In this document: positions 1 through 7,092 of the stretch, piece by piece
How positions within the stretch are numbered: the first letter of the stretch is position 1
Layout of the letters: each line of letters starts with the position of its first letter
NCBI RefSeq assembly: GCF_034058155.1
Contig: NZ_CP139148.1
Coordinates: forward strand, 806,001-870,000
DNA length: 64,000 nt
Direction: 5' to 3'
Source: Flavobacterium sp. KACC 22761
Lineage (GTDB): Bacteria; Bacteroidota; Bacteroidia; Flavobacteriales; Flavobacteriaceae
The notes under the pieces: model-generated
Database searches by the model: none
What the model was told of the DNA's origin: nothing
What the model saw: only the letters and a program-made list of their open reading frames with translations
Made by a program: the position numbers and the translations under genes

Positions 1-465
1 ACGCCCGCGTGTTGTCATGTCTAATCCTGTAGAGTGAACTTCAGAACCAATAACCAAAATATTTTTATACATTCCGGTTTTAATATATTGATCAGCAACA
101 GAAATTGCATAAACAAAACCTGAACATTGGTTTCTAACATCTAAAGCTCCAACCGTTCTCAATCCCAAATCTCTCTGAACCAAAACTCCAGGTCCTGGAA
201 AATAGTAATCTGGACTTAATGTAGCAAAAACTACAAAATCAATATCTTCTTTGGCTACGCCAGAACGTTCTATTGCAATTTTAGCTGCTTTTACTCCCAT
301 TGAAGTTGTAGTGTCTTCTCCACGAATGATATGTCTGCGCTCCTGAATTCCAGTTCTTTCCTGAATCCATTCGTCGTTAGTATCCATAATCTTAGACAAA
401 TCATCGTTGGTTACAACATTTGAAGGAACATAATATCCTAAGCCTGCTATTTTTGAATGATACAT
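1..465 (-). CDS. 3-oxoacyl-ACP synthase III (KAS III/FabH-like), C-terminus beyond window
   Basis: This is the first 155 residues of a thiolase-fold ketoacyl-ACP synthase III; the reading frame is open to position 1, so the C-terminus is missing. KAS III enzymes condense acyl-CoA starters with malonyl-ACP to begin fatty-acid or related lipid synthesis. The N-terminus MYHSKIAGLGYYVPSNVVTN is typical, and DEWIQERTGI follows at about residues 31-40. The active-site cysteine is visible in NQCSGF at about residue 114, close to Cys112 of E. coli FabH. The His and Asn of the catalytic triad would lie outside the window. The ATG at 465 is the natural start. Flavobacteria often have several FabH paralogues, so a role in secondary lipid or pigment synthesis cannot be excluded. 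Confidence 0.85.
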   Translation of the reverse strand, partial: MYHSKIAGLGYYVPSNVVTNDDLSKIMDTNDEWIQERTGIQERRHIIRGEDTTTSMGVKAAKIAIERSGVAKEDIDFVVFATLSPDYYFPGPGVLVQRDLGLRTVGALDVRNQCSGFVYAISVADQYIKTGMYKNILVIGSEVHSTGLDMTTRGR

Positions 466-725
466 ATTCTTATTGTTTGTTAAAAATTGGAATGCAAATT
501 TACGTATAGTTTAAAACATAAGCATCCAAATTACTATTTTTTTCGTTATTGGCAATTTAATATACTTTAATTCTAAAGTTCTATAAAACTTTTTCTTTTA
601 AGAAAAATCAGTGTTTCATCAAAAATGATGAAAACTATTGAAAATATGCTTTAAAATGTAACAAGATTAAAGTACTTTAGTCAAACATTACGAATACCAT
701 TTTTTAAACCCCTAAAATTCAAATT

Positions 726-3137
726 ATGAAATTAAAGGTTACACTACTCTTATTTCTGAACATAGGTTTTGTTGCTTTTGCCCAAGAAAACTTAACGTAC
801 CAAAAACCATCAAAATCTATTTTAGATTTAGCCGATTATGAGCGTGCTCCTACTGTATCAATGGATACTAAAAAAGAGTATATGCTATTAATGTACAGAA
901 GCACTTATAAAACATTAGACGACTTAAATCAAGAAGAACTTCGTTTGGGAGGCTTGAGAATAAACCCAATTACTAACATTTCAAGTACAGCAACCTATTT
1001 AAACAACTTAAAAGTTCGCAAAATAAATAGCACTGCCGAAGTACAAGTAACAGGCTTGCCGGCAAATCCTAAAATCAGCAACATTCTTTGGTCACCAAAT
1101 GACAAAAAAATATTGTTTTCCCACACTACAGCAACAGGAGTTGAACTTTGGGTTCTAGATGTTGCAACTGCCAGCGCTACAAAACTTACTGATGCTACTG
1201 TAAATGCCAATCTTGGAAATCCGTTTAACTGGTTTTTAGACAATGAAACCATTTTGGTTAAAATGCTTCCTAAAAACAGACCGGCATTATTAGACGCTAA
1301 AAAAGATTTGCCAACTGGACCAATTATTTCAAATACTTCTGGAGAAAAATCTCAAAACAGAACGTATCCTGATATGTTGAAAAACAAAAACGACGAAGTT
1401 AATTTCGAAAATATAGTAACTTCTGAATTGTATAAAGTAAACCTAAAAGGAGATGCTGTTTTGTTTAAAGATGCTGCAATGTATTCTGGAGAGCGAATTT
1501 CACCAGATGGAAACTACATCATGCTGACAACAATTCAAAAACCATTTTCATATGTAGTTCCGCTTTACAGATTTCCATCTAAAACCATTGTTTATGATGC
1601 AAGAGGAAAAGAAATCAAAACAGTAAATGAAGTTCCGTTAAGCGAAATAATGCCTAAAGGTTTTATGGCTGTTCGAAAAGGAAAACGCGAAATGGCTTGG
1701 CGAAACGACAAACCTGCTACGTTATCCTATGTTACAGCATTAGACGAAGGAGATCCTGCAAACAAAGTTGAATTTAGAGATGAAATTTTCCTATGGGAAG
1801 CGCCATTCACAAACAATCCAACTTCATTAGCAAAAACACCACAACGTTTTAGTGATGTTATTTGGGGAAATGACAATGTCGCTGTGATCTCTGACGAATG
1901 GTATGACACCAGAAATACAAAAACGTATTTGATCAATCCTTCAAATCCAAGCGAACAACCAAAATTAATTACTGATAGAAATGCGCAAGATGTCTATTCT
2001 GATCCAGGTGCTTTTGAAACAAAGAAAAACGAATACAACAAATATGTTTTAGCGATTGAAAACGACAATGCTTTCCGTATCGGAGACGGATTTACAAAAG
2101 CGGGGCAGTTTCCTTTTATAGATGAATTCAATTTGAAAACATTAAAATCTAAACGCCTTTACACTTCTTCATACAAAGACAAAAAAGAAGACTTATTGGA
2201 AATAGAAGATTTTAAATCAGGTAAAGTTTTAGTTCAGATTCAATCTAAAAGCGAATATCCGAATTATTATTTCAGAAACATTAAAAAACAAAACAGTCTG
2301 ACTCCAATTACGGCATTTAAAAATCCTTTCGAAAGTATTAAAGACGTAAGCAAAGAAGTGATCAAATACAAACGTAAAGACGGCGTTGAGCTTTCTGGAA
2401 CTTTATATTTGCCTGCTGGTTACGACAAAGTCAAAAAAGAGAAGTTGCCATTACTAATCTGGGCATATCCTGCAGAATACAAAGACAAAAACAGTGCTGG
2501 ACAAGTGACTCAAAATTCAAATGAATTTACAGTTCCTTATTATGGATCATTTGTATATTGGGTAACAAAAGGATATGCTGTTTTAGATGATGCCGCTTTC
2601 CCAATTATTGGAGAAGGTACAACGGAGCCAAATGACAATTTCATTTCGCAATTAGTTGACAATGCCGAAGCAGCAATTAATGCAGTTGATGCTTTGGGCT
2701 ATATTAACCGCAAAAAAGTAGCTGTTGGCGGACACTCTTATGGCGCTTTTATGACCGCTAACTTATTGACACATTCTAATCTTTTTGCCTGCGGAATTGC
2801 CAGAAGTGGCGCTTACAACAGAACATTGACTCCTTTTGGATTTCAAACTGAACAAAGAAATTATTGGGAAGTTCCGGAAGTTTACAATACAATGTCGCCT
2901 TTTATGAATGCCGACAAAATGAAAACTCCAATTTTATTGGTTCACGGTGAAGCCGATAATAATCCTGGAACTTTTACTTTACAAACAGAACGTTATTTCC
3001 AAGCTTTAAAAGGATTAGGAGCTAATGCTAGAATGGTGATTTTACCAAAAGAAGCACACAGTTATGTTGCTAAAGAAAACATTTTACACTTGCTTTGGGA
3101 ACAAGATCAGTTTCTAGAAAAGTATTTGAAAAATTAA
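726..3137 (+). CDS. S9 family (prolyl oligopeptidase-like, S9D glutamyl-peptidase type) serine peptidase
   Basis: This 803-residue secreted peptidase has an N-terminal signal peptide (hydrophobic to about residue 18, ending AFAQ), a long beta-propeller-like region and a C-terminal alpha/beta-hydrolase domain from about residue 550. The nucleophile is Ser671 in GGHSYGAFMTANLL. The acid is probably Asp744 in HGEADNNPGT and the base His778 in PKEAHSYV. The sequence around the nucleophile and the following CGIARSGAYNRTLTPFGF stretch are those of the S9D branch, which includes plant chloroplast glutamyl endopeptidase. That suggests cleavage of peptides after acidic residues in the periplasm, but specificity is inferred. 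The gene is monocistronic, and an IS3 element sits 20 nt after its stop. Confidence 0.9.
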   Translation: MKLKVTLLLFLNIGFVAFAQENLTYQKPSKSILDLADYERAPTVSMDTKKEYMLLMYRSTYKTLDDLNQEELRLGGLRINPITNISSTATYLNNLKVRKINSTAEVQVTGLPANPKISNILWSPNDKKILFSHTTATGVELWVLDVATASATKLTDATVNANLGNPFNWFLDNETILVKMLPKNRPALLDAKKDLPTGPIISNTSGEKSQNRTYPDMLKNKNDEVNFENIVTSELYKVNLKGDAVLFKDAAMYSGERISPDGNYIMLTTIQKPFSYVVPLYRFPSKTIVYDARGKEIKTVNEVPLSEIMPKGFMAVRKGKREMAWRNDKPATLSYVTALDEGDPANKVEFRDEIFLWEAPFTNNPTSLAKTPQRFSDVIWGNDNVAVISDEWYDTRNTKTYLINPSNPSEQPKLITDRNAQDVYSDPGAFETKKNEYNKYVLAIENDNAFRIGDGFTKAGQFPFIDEFNLKTLKSKRLYTSSYKDKKEDLLEIEDFKSGKVLVQIQSKSEYPNYYFRNIKKQNSLTPITAFKNPFESIKDVSKEVIKYKRKDGVELSGTLYLPAGYDKVKKEKLPLLIWAYPAEYKDKNSAGQVTQNSNEFTVPYYGSFVYWVTKGYAVLDDAAFPIIGEGTTEPNDNFISQLVDNAEAAINAVDALGYINRKKVAVGGHSYGAFMTANLLTHSNLFACGIARSGAYNRTLTPFGFQTEQRNYWEVPEVYNTMSPFMNADKMKTPILLVHGEADNNPGTFTLQTERYFQALKGLGANARMVILPKEAHSYVAKENILHLLWEQDQFLEKYLKN

Positions 3138-3158
3138 ATTCATAATTTGATTCTGAGT

Positions 3159-3178
3159 TGTCCTGAAAAAGGTTGACT
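3159..3178 (+). repeat. IS3 terminal inverted repeat (OrfB-distal end)
   Basis: The sequence TGTCCTGAAAAAGGTTGACT matches the reverse complement of the other end at 18 of 20 positions. It begins with TG, as is usual for IS3-family ends. Confidence 0.85.
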
Positions 3179-3199
3179 CGATTAGTAATATAAAATTAA

Positions 3200-4054
3200 T
3201 TAAATCGGAACAGAATTATTTTTGTTCCGATTTGTTTTTTTCCATCTTTTGAGTTTGATTTGATTTTGTAAATGTGCTTGATTTGGAGTCAGCATATTTA
3301 TTGATAAATGCACTCTTATTTGATTATAAAATAAAATAGATTCTAGAGCTTGCTTTTTCAGATTTTCAAAATCTTCAAAGATTTCAGATAATCCAAATTC
3401 TTCTTTTAAAATACCATTTACTCTTTCTGCAACTGCATTTTCATATGGATCATAGTTTTGTGTCATACTTATCAGAATCTTGCTTTGAGATAAATATTCC
3501 GTGTACTCTTTGCTGCAATATTGAAGACCTCTATCTGAATGATGTATGAGATTTCTGCTGTATTTCCTATTACCGACAGCCATCTTTAAAGCTTCTAATG
3601 TAGAAGAAGCCATTAAATTATCCGATAAATTATAACCTACAATTTTCTTCGAGTATGCATCTGTTATCAAATGCAGGTAATATGTTTGTTCTTTAGTTCT
3701 TAGATAAGTAATATCAGCAACCCAAACCTGCTCAGGCTCATTGAGCTTGATTTCTTTTATTAAATTTGGATATTTACGCATCCAATGTCTTGAATTTGTT
3801 GTCTTGTAATATCTTCTAGCTTTAGGGACTAATAAATATTCATCACGTAAAAAATCAAACAATTTATCTCTGCCAATCTTTATTTGATGTCTTTTTAAAT
3901 CATCTTTCAGCATATAATGCAGTTTTCTGCCACCGGTTTTTGGCAGCTTTTGACGAACCGACATTACCAAAGATTTGAGATGTACTTTGTCGGGAATTGA
4001 CTTTAATAGATGTGATTTTCGTTTGTAATAAGCTTGTTTACTGTATCCAAACAA
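3200..4054 (-). CDS. IS3 family transposase OrfB (DDE integrase core)
   Basis: This 284-residue frame carries the rve integrase core of IS3-family transposases. The catalytic residues appear in order: Asp in VADITYLRT (about residue 115), Asp in HSDRGLQYC (about residue 172) and Glu in ENAVAERVNGILKEEF. An N-terminal HTH_21-like region precedes the core (QAYYKRKSHLLKSIPDKVHL). The frame is open upstream of the first ATG and reads KKVWFQAVQEINRIYRVSPC back to the slippery site at 4120-4126, so the functional product is probably the OrfAB fusion. It cuts and joins IS ends by the usual circular-intermediate route of the family. Confidence 0.93.
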   Translation of the reverse strand: MFGYSKQAYYKRKSHLLKSIPDKVHLKSLVMSVRQKLPKTGGRKLHYMLKDDLKRHQIKIGRDKLFDFLRDEYLLVPKARRYYKTTNSRHWMRKYPNLIKEIKLNEPEQVWVADITYLRTKEQTYYLHLITDAYSKKIVGYNLSDNLMASSTLEALKMAVGNRKYSRNLIHHSDRGLQYCSKEYTEYLSQSKILISMTQNYDPYENAVAERVNGILKEEFGLSEIFEDFENLKKQALESILFYNQIRVHLSINMLTPNQAHLQNQIKLKRWKKTNRNKNNSVPI

Positions 4055-4092
4055 TCGACATATTTCACAAGGACTAACCCTGTATATACGAT

Positions 4093-4467
4093 TTATTTCT
4101 TGGACTGCTTGGAACCAGACTTTTTTACAATCTCGATTTTTAGCTCGCGTTCGGCTATTTCAATAAACTTTTTAAAGACCAATAATTCTTGCTCTTTCTT
4201 AGCTAATTGAGCTTCGAGTTCTTTGATGCGTTGAGATTGAGGATCTTTCATAGGTCGTCCCAGTGTTAGTTTTTCCAGATATGTAAATTTACCATATTTT
4301 CTTAACCAACTGTCGATACAGCTATGACTTCTGATTTGGTAACGACGGCGAAGATCTGCCTTGCAAAATAATCCCAGTTCAAATTCTTTTACAACCTGTT
4401 TTTTGAATGCCTCACTGTAAGTGCAATCAGGCACAATTCTTTTAAATACTTCTCTTGTTAGTGACAT
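4093..4467 (-). CDS. IS3 family OrfA (helix-turn-helix, leucine zipper)
   Basis: OrfA is a small DNA-binding protein with an N-terminal HTH (FKKQVVKEFELG, then CKADLRRRYQIRSHSCIDSWLRKYG) and a C-terminal coiled coil with leucine spacing (IKELEAQLAKKEQELLVFKKFIE). The start chosen is the ATG at 4467 (MSLTREV). An upstream ATG at 4488 lies inside the terminal inverted repeat and is less likely. The gene ends just past an A_AAA_AAG motif where ribosomes can shift into OrfB. Alone it probably modulates transposition; fused, it directs binding to the IS ends. Confidence 0.88.
   Translation of the reverse strand: MSLTREVFKRIVPDCTYSEAFKKQVVKEFELGLFCKADLRRRYQIRSHSCIDSWLRKYGKFTYLEKLTLGRPMKDPQSQRIKELEAQLAKKEQELLVFKKFIEIAERELKIEIVKKSGSKQSKK
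4120..4126 (-). other. Programmed -1 ribosomal frameshift site A_AAA_AAG (OrfA/OrfB)
   Basis: On the minus strand the OrfA codons read GTA AAA AAG, so the heptamer A_AAA_AAG is in the correct phase for tandem slippage. After a -1 shift the frame reads AAA AAA GTC TGG TTC and stays open into OrfB. This is the classical slippery heptamer of many IS3 elements. A stimulatory downstream structure was not established. Confidence 0.8.
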
Positions 4468-4482
4468 AATTAAGTTAATTAT

Positions 4483-4502
4483 AGTCAACTTTTTTCAGGA
4501 CG
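4483..4502 (-). repeat. IS3 terminal inverted repeat (OrfA-proximal end)
   Basis: The reverse complement reads CGTCCTGAAAAAAGTTGACT and pairs with the repeat at 3159-3178. The outermost dinucleotide is CG here rather than TG. Confidence 0.82.
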
Positions 4503-4517
4503 AGACATTCCAAAATT

Positions 4518-4557
4518 AAACCCGACAGGTTTTTGAAACCTGTCGGGTTTATTATTT
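4518..4557 (+). terminator. Strong hairpin with T-tract, probably the original terminator of the S9 peptidase gene
   Basis: A perfect 15-bp stem (4518-4532 with 4536-4550) has a 3-nt loop and is followed on the plus strand by ATTATTTTTTT. The plus-strand gene it would serve is the S9 peptidase, now separated from it by the IS3 element. The stem core CCCGACAGGTTT is a motif I associate with intergenic palindromes in flavobacteria, so it may also be a dispersed repeat. Confidence 0.7.
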
Positions 4558-4564
4558 TTTTCAG

Positions 4565-4609
4565 AATTTTCTAATTTCCTAATTATCTAATTGGCACATT
4601 TTCTAATTT
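4565..4609. repeat. AT-rich dispersed repeat, CTAATTATCTAATTGGCACATT type
   Basis: This stretch is built of TTTCTAATT, CTAATTATCTAATT and TTGGCACATTTTCTAATT units. Closely related sequence occurs in inverted orientation at 28182-28245, and related tandem units occur at 28370-28406. It lies just after the stop of the ABC ATPase gene. Confidence 0.5.
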
Positions 4610-5558
4610 ACAAATAATTTAAGCCAAGAAAAATTTCCTGTTCGAGAGGCAAATCAATTTCGCTTTCAAAAAAGATCAATTGTCTTTTGTAAACGGTTTC
4701 GATCAAATAATGATTTCCTCTAAAATAAGTCCTTCTGATTTTTACCGGAAGCTTTGATTCGGAAACCATTTTAAACTGATGCGGATACACTAATGTTTTG
4801 TGGCTTTCATCTTCATAATCCAACAATAAATGTGTTGCAACCTCGTTCACTTCACCAAATAATGAAGCCACATATTTAGTTTGAGGATCTTCATAAATTT
4901 TTGTTGGATCTCCTTTAGTAATCAATTCGCCATTTCGCATTACAATTGCCTCATCTGCAAATGATAAAGCATCTGTACTGTCGTGAGTTGCAATGATACA
5001 CGTAATGCCTTTTTGTTTTAGATATCGAAACAAATTTCGGCGTAAAGCATTTTTTCTAAAAGCATCAATTTGGCTGAAAGGTTCATCCAGCAAAATTACC
5101 TCTGGCTCAAGCGCTAAAACTCTCACGAGCGCAACCCTTTGCTGCTGGCCTCCACTTAAAAACTTCGTTTTTACATTCGCAAAATTTTCCATTTCGACCA
5201 TTTCCAATAGTTCCTGAACACGTAATTTTTTCATATTAGCAAATCCATTCGACAAGAATTTACCAACATTCTCTGCAACCGTTTCATAAGGAGACAAATC
5301 AAAATCCTGAGCCAGATATTTCATATACGGCATTCCGGGAATCAAATTGAACTTTGGCCCCAAAACTGGTTTTTCATCATAAAAGATTTTGCCTTCATCT
5401 AAATCATACAAACCATAAATAAGTTTAAGCAATGTGCTTTTACCACAGCCACTCTCGCCAATAATGGCAATATTTTCACCTTTATTTACAGTAAAAGAAA
5501 CGTTATTGATAACGGGTTTGTCGGTGTACGAAAAAGAAATATTTTGAATGTCGAGCAT
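4608..5558 (-). CDS. ABC transporter ATP-binding protein (orphan ATPase)
   Basis: This is a single ABC nucleotide-binding domain with a C-terminal extension, about 316 residues. Counting from the chosen start, Walker A is GESGCGKST at residues 34-42, the signature LSGGQQQRVALV begins at residue 134, Walker B is ILLDEPFSQID near 155-165, and the switch histidine is in ATHDS. The extension after residue 225 resembles the regulatory tail of CysA/PotA-type importers, but no substrate is identifiable. No permease or binding protein is adjacent, so the partner is encoded elsewhere. I prefer the ATG at 5558 (MLDIQNISFSY), where ABC domains normally begin. An ATG at 5579 would add seven residues. Confidence 0.85.
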   Translation of the reverse strand: MLDIQNISFSYTDKPVINNVSFTVNKGENIAIIGESGCGKSTLLKLIYGLYDLDEGKIFYDEKPVLGPKFNLIPGMPYMKYLAQDFDLSPYETVAENVGKFLSNGFANMKKLRVQELLEMVEMENFANVKTKFLSGGQQQRVALVRVLALEPEVILLDEPFSQIDAFRKNALRRNLFRYLKQKGITCIIATHDSTDALSFADEAIVMRNGELITKGDPTKIYEDPQTKYVASLFGEVNEVATHLLLDYEDESHKTLVYPHQFKMVSESKLPVKIRRTYFRGNHYLIETVYKRQLIFFESEIDLPLEQEIFLGLNYL

Positions 5559-5601
5559 GAGTTGAATTTGAGAGTTCAAATTTACAATGTTTAATTTCTA
5601 A

Positions 5602-5641
5602 AGTCAAAAAAAAAGCTGCTTCAATTATTGAAACAGCTTTT
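5602..5641 (-). terminator. Rho-independent terminator of the OmpA-family gene
   Basis: The stem AAAAGCTGCTTCA / TGAAACAGCTTTT has one mismatch and spans 5611-5641. On the minus strand it is followed by a run of T (complement of the A run ending at 5614). It lies about 25 nt after the OmpA-family stop codon. Confidence 0.75.
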
Positions 5642-5665
5642 AAGATTTTTTATTGTCTTTTGAAA

Positions 5666-6361
5666 CTATTTTCCAGCTTCAGCTTTAGCATCATTTACCA
5701 TTTTGTCATTTGCAGTAATAGCAAACTCTACACGACGATTTTGGCTTCTTCCTTCTGGCGTATCATTTGTTGCAATTGGATCAGCAATTCCTAAACCTGA
5801 AGTTTTGAAACGGCTAGATTTTAATCCTTTTGAAACTAAATAAGCTTGAACAGAAGCTGCTCTTTGTCCTGATAAAGTCAAATTATAATCTGGTTTTCCT
5901 GTATTATCAGTATATCCGAAAATTTCAATATTAGTATCTCCGTATTCATTAAAAACAGGAACTAATTTATCCAAATTTGCTTTTGCAGTAGCTGTCAAAG
6001 TCGATTTATTTGTATCAAAACGAACCGCATTTTCGTTCAAAGTCAAGTGAATTCCTTCACCAACTCTTTCAACATCTGCACCTGGAAGCGCTTGGTCTAT
6101 TTCACGTGCTTGTTTGTCCATTTTATTTCCAATAAGAGCTCCAGTTCCACCCCCTACAGCGGCTCCAATTGCAGCTCCTAAGGCAGCATTACCTCCATGC
6201 CCCAAATTATTTCCTAAAATACCACCAATAACACCACCTGCAACTGCACCAATTCCAGCTCCTTTTTGTGTGTTGTTTGCATTTTGTACAGATTCACAGC
6301 TAGTAAAAAAACTAGCTACAACCATTAAACAGCTTATACCTAAAACAGTTATCTTTTTCAT
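5666..6361 (-). CDS. OmpA family lipoprotein with glycine-zipper domain
   Basis: This 231-residue outer-membrane-associated protein has a lipoprotein signal (FFTSC, lipidated Cys about residue 22). A glycine-zipper region follows, rich in GAGIGAVAGGVIGGILG repeats (residues about 35-80), and then a C-terminal OmpA domain. The peptidoglycan-binding motif IFGYTDNTGKPDYNLTLSGQ (about residues 146-165) and the closing SQNRRVEFAI are present. The architecture is that of E. coli YiaD: the tail binds peptidoglycan while the lipid anchors to the outer membrane. It lies 19 nt after a small lipoprotein gene on the same strand and is probably co-transcribed with it. Confidence 0.9.
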   Translation of the reverse strand: MKKITVLGISCLMVVASFFTSCESVQNANNTQKGAGIGAVAGGVIGGILGNNLGHGGNAALGAAIGAAVGGGTGALIGNKMDKQAREIDQALPGADVERVGEGIHLTLNENAVRFDTNKSTLTATAKANLDKLVPVFNEYGDTNIEIFGYTDNTGKPDYNLTLSGQRAASVQAYLVSKGLKSSRFKTSGLGIADPIATNDTPEGRSQNRRVEFAITANDKMVNDAKAEAGK

Positions 6362-6380
6362 TTTCTATATCTTTAAAATA

Positions 6381-6890
6381 TTAATTAGCTCTTTGAAATT
6401 GGTACACCACATCTTTAGTCTGTCCCCCAACATTAATGTTGTCGACTAGCTGAAAAGAATTATCAGTCACTCCGGCAACTTTAAGTAAATAACCGTCTCT
6501 TACTTTCTTAGCTTTTTCACCTGCATTTAGAATTTTAAGAATAAACATACCCTGATTATTGATACTCCAAACAATTGGCGAATTAAATGCTGTACAGCTT
6601 GGAGAATTCAAAGCCATTGTTCCTTTGTTGTTATTAGAAATAAAGCTCCAAGTACTGCCTACAAAACATTTTGAATCGGCAAGGTCAAATGAGTTTACTT
6701 TAATATAATCAGAACCTGGATAAGATACATTAGTTAATACCCAATTTCCCTTAAGTGCTACTTGAGTCGATTTGTCAAGTTTAGTTGAAAGTGTTGGCGA
6801 TTGTGCTTCAGTTGAAGCAGTTGTAGACGAAGCCGATTTACACGCAAAAAACATCGTGGCGATCATGCAAATGAAAATTATTTTCTTCAT
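6381..6890 (-). CDS. Small lipocalin-like lipoprotein
   Basis: This protein of about 169 residues has a lipoprotein signal peptide (MKKIIFICMIATMFFACKS, Cys acylated) and a Ser/Thr-rich linker. A compact beta-rich domain begins LKGNWVLTNVSYPG, the usual opening of lipocalin-like domains in Bacteroidota. Two cysteines in that domain (SKCFVGSTW and SPSCTAF) could form a disulphide. The function is unknown; being upstream of the OmpA-type gene suggests a shared envelope role. An alternative ATG lies three codons upstream at 6899. Confidence 0.7.
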   Translation of the reverse strand: MKKIIFICMIATMFFACKSASSTTASTEAQSPTLSTKLDKSTQVALKGNWVLTNVSYPGSDYIKVNSFDLADSKCFVGSTWSFISNNNKGTMALNSPSCTAFNSPIVWSINNQGMFILKILNAGEKAKKVRDGYLLKVAGVTDNSFQLVDNINVGGQTKDVVYQFQRAN

Positions 6891-6940
6891 TTTGTACATT
6901 ATTTAAGTTAATACTTACACGTTTAACAATTATTATACCA

Positions 6941-6948
6941 CAAATATA
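6941..6948 (-). promoter_or_regulatory. Candidate Bacteroidota -7 element for the lipoprotein/OmpA pair
   Basis: The minus strand reads TATATTTG, a full match to TAnnTTTG, about 50 nt upstream of the lipocalin-like gene. The nearest upstream TTTG is about 25 nt away, slightly beyond the usual spacing. Confidence 0.4.
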
Positions 6949-7015
6949 CGATTCGTTAAGATAAATTCTCTTCCAAAATCTATTTATTTTCTTTCAAAAT
7001 TAACACTTCCGACAT

Positions 7016-7049
7016 TTTGTCACCCAAAAAACAATTGGTATTCTATTTG
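7016..7049 (+). promoter_or_regulatory. Candidate promoter for htpG
   Basis: TTTG at 7016-7019 and TCTATTTG at 7042-7049 are 22 nt apart. The second box matches TAnnTTTG at all but one specified base. The start codon follows about 43 nt later. Confidence 0.35.
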
Positions 7050-7092
7050 AATAAATGAAAATCATCACATTAAACTCAAAAATTAAAAAAAT

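Larger units (their letters stand above)
3158..4502 (-). mobile_element. IS3-family insertion sequence, about 1.34 kb, apparently intact
   Basis: The element has two overlapping reading frames (OrfA, OrfB with DDE catalytic core) joined by a -1 slippery site, bounded by imperfect 20-bp inverted repeats at 3159-3178 and 4483-4502. Both frames are undamaged, so the copy may still be mobile. I could not find a perfect 3-4 bp target duplication: the flanks match at only two of three bases in either plausible register. The exact ends are therefore uncertain by 1-2 nt. The element is transcribed against the upstream peptidase gene. Confidence 0.9.

Noticed and set aside
3200..4502. Prophage or integrative element instead of a simple IS
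   Set aside because: Only transposase frames lie between the inverted repeats; no cargo, integrase or attachment site is present.
3155..4506. Target-site duplication of the IS3 element
   Set aside because: The trinucleotides next to the inverted repeats agree at only two of three positions in either register, so no duplication is claimed.
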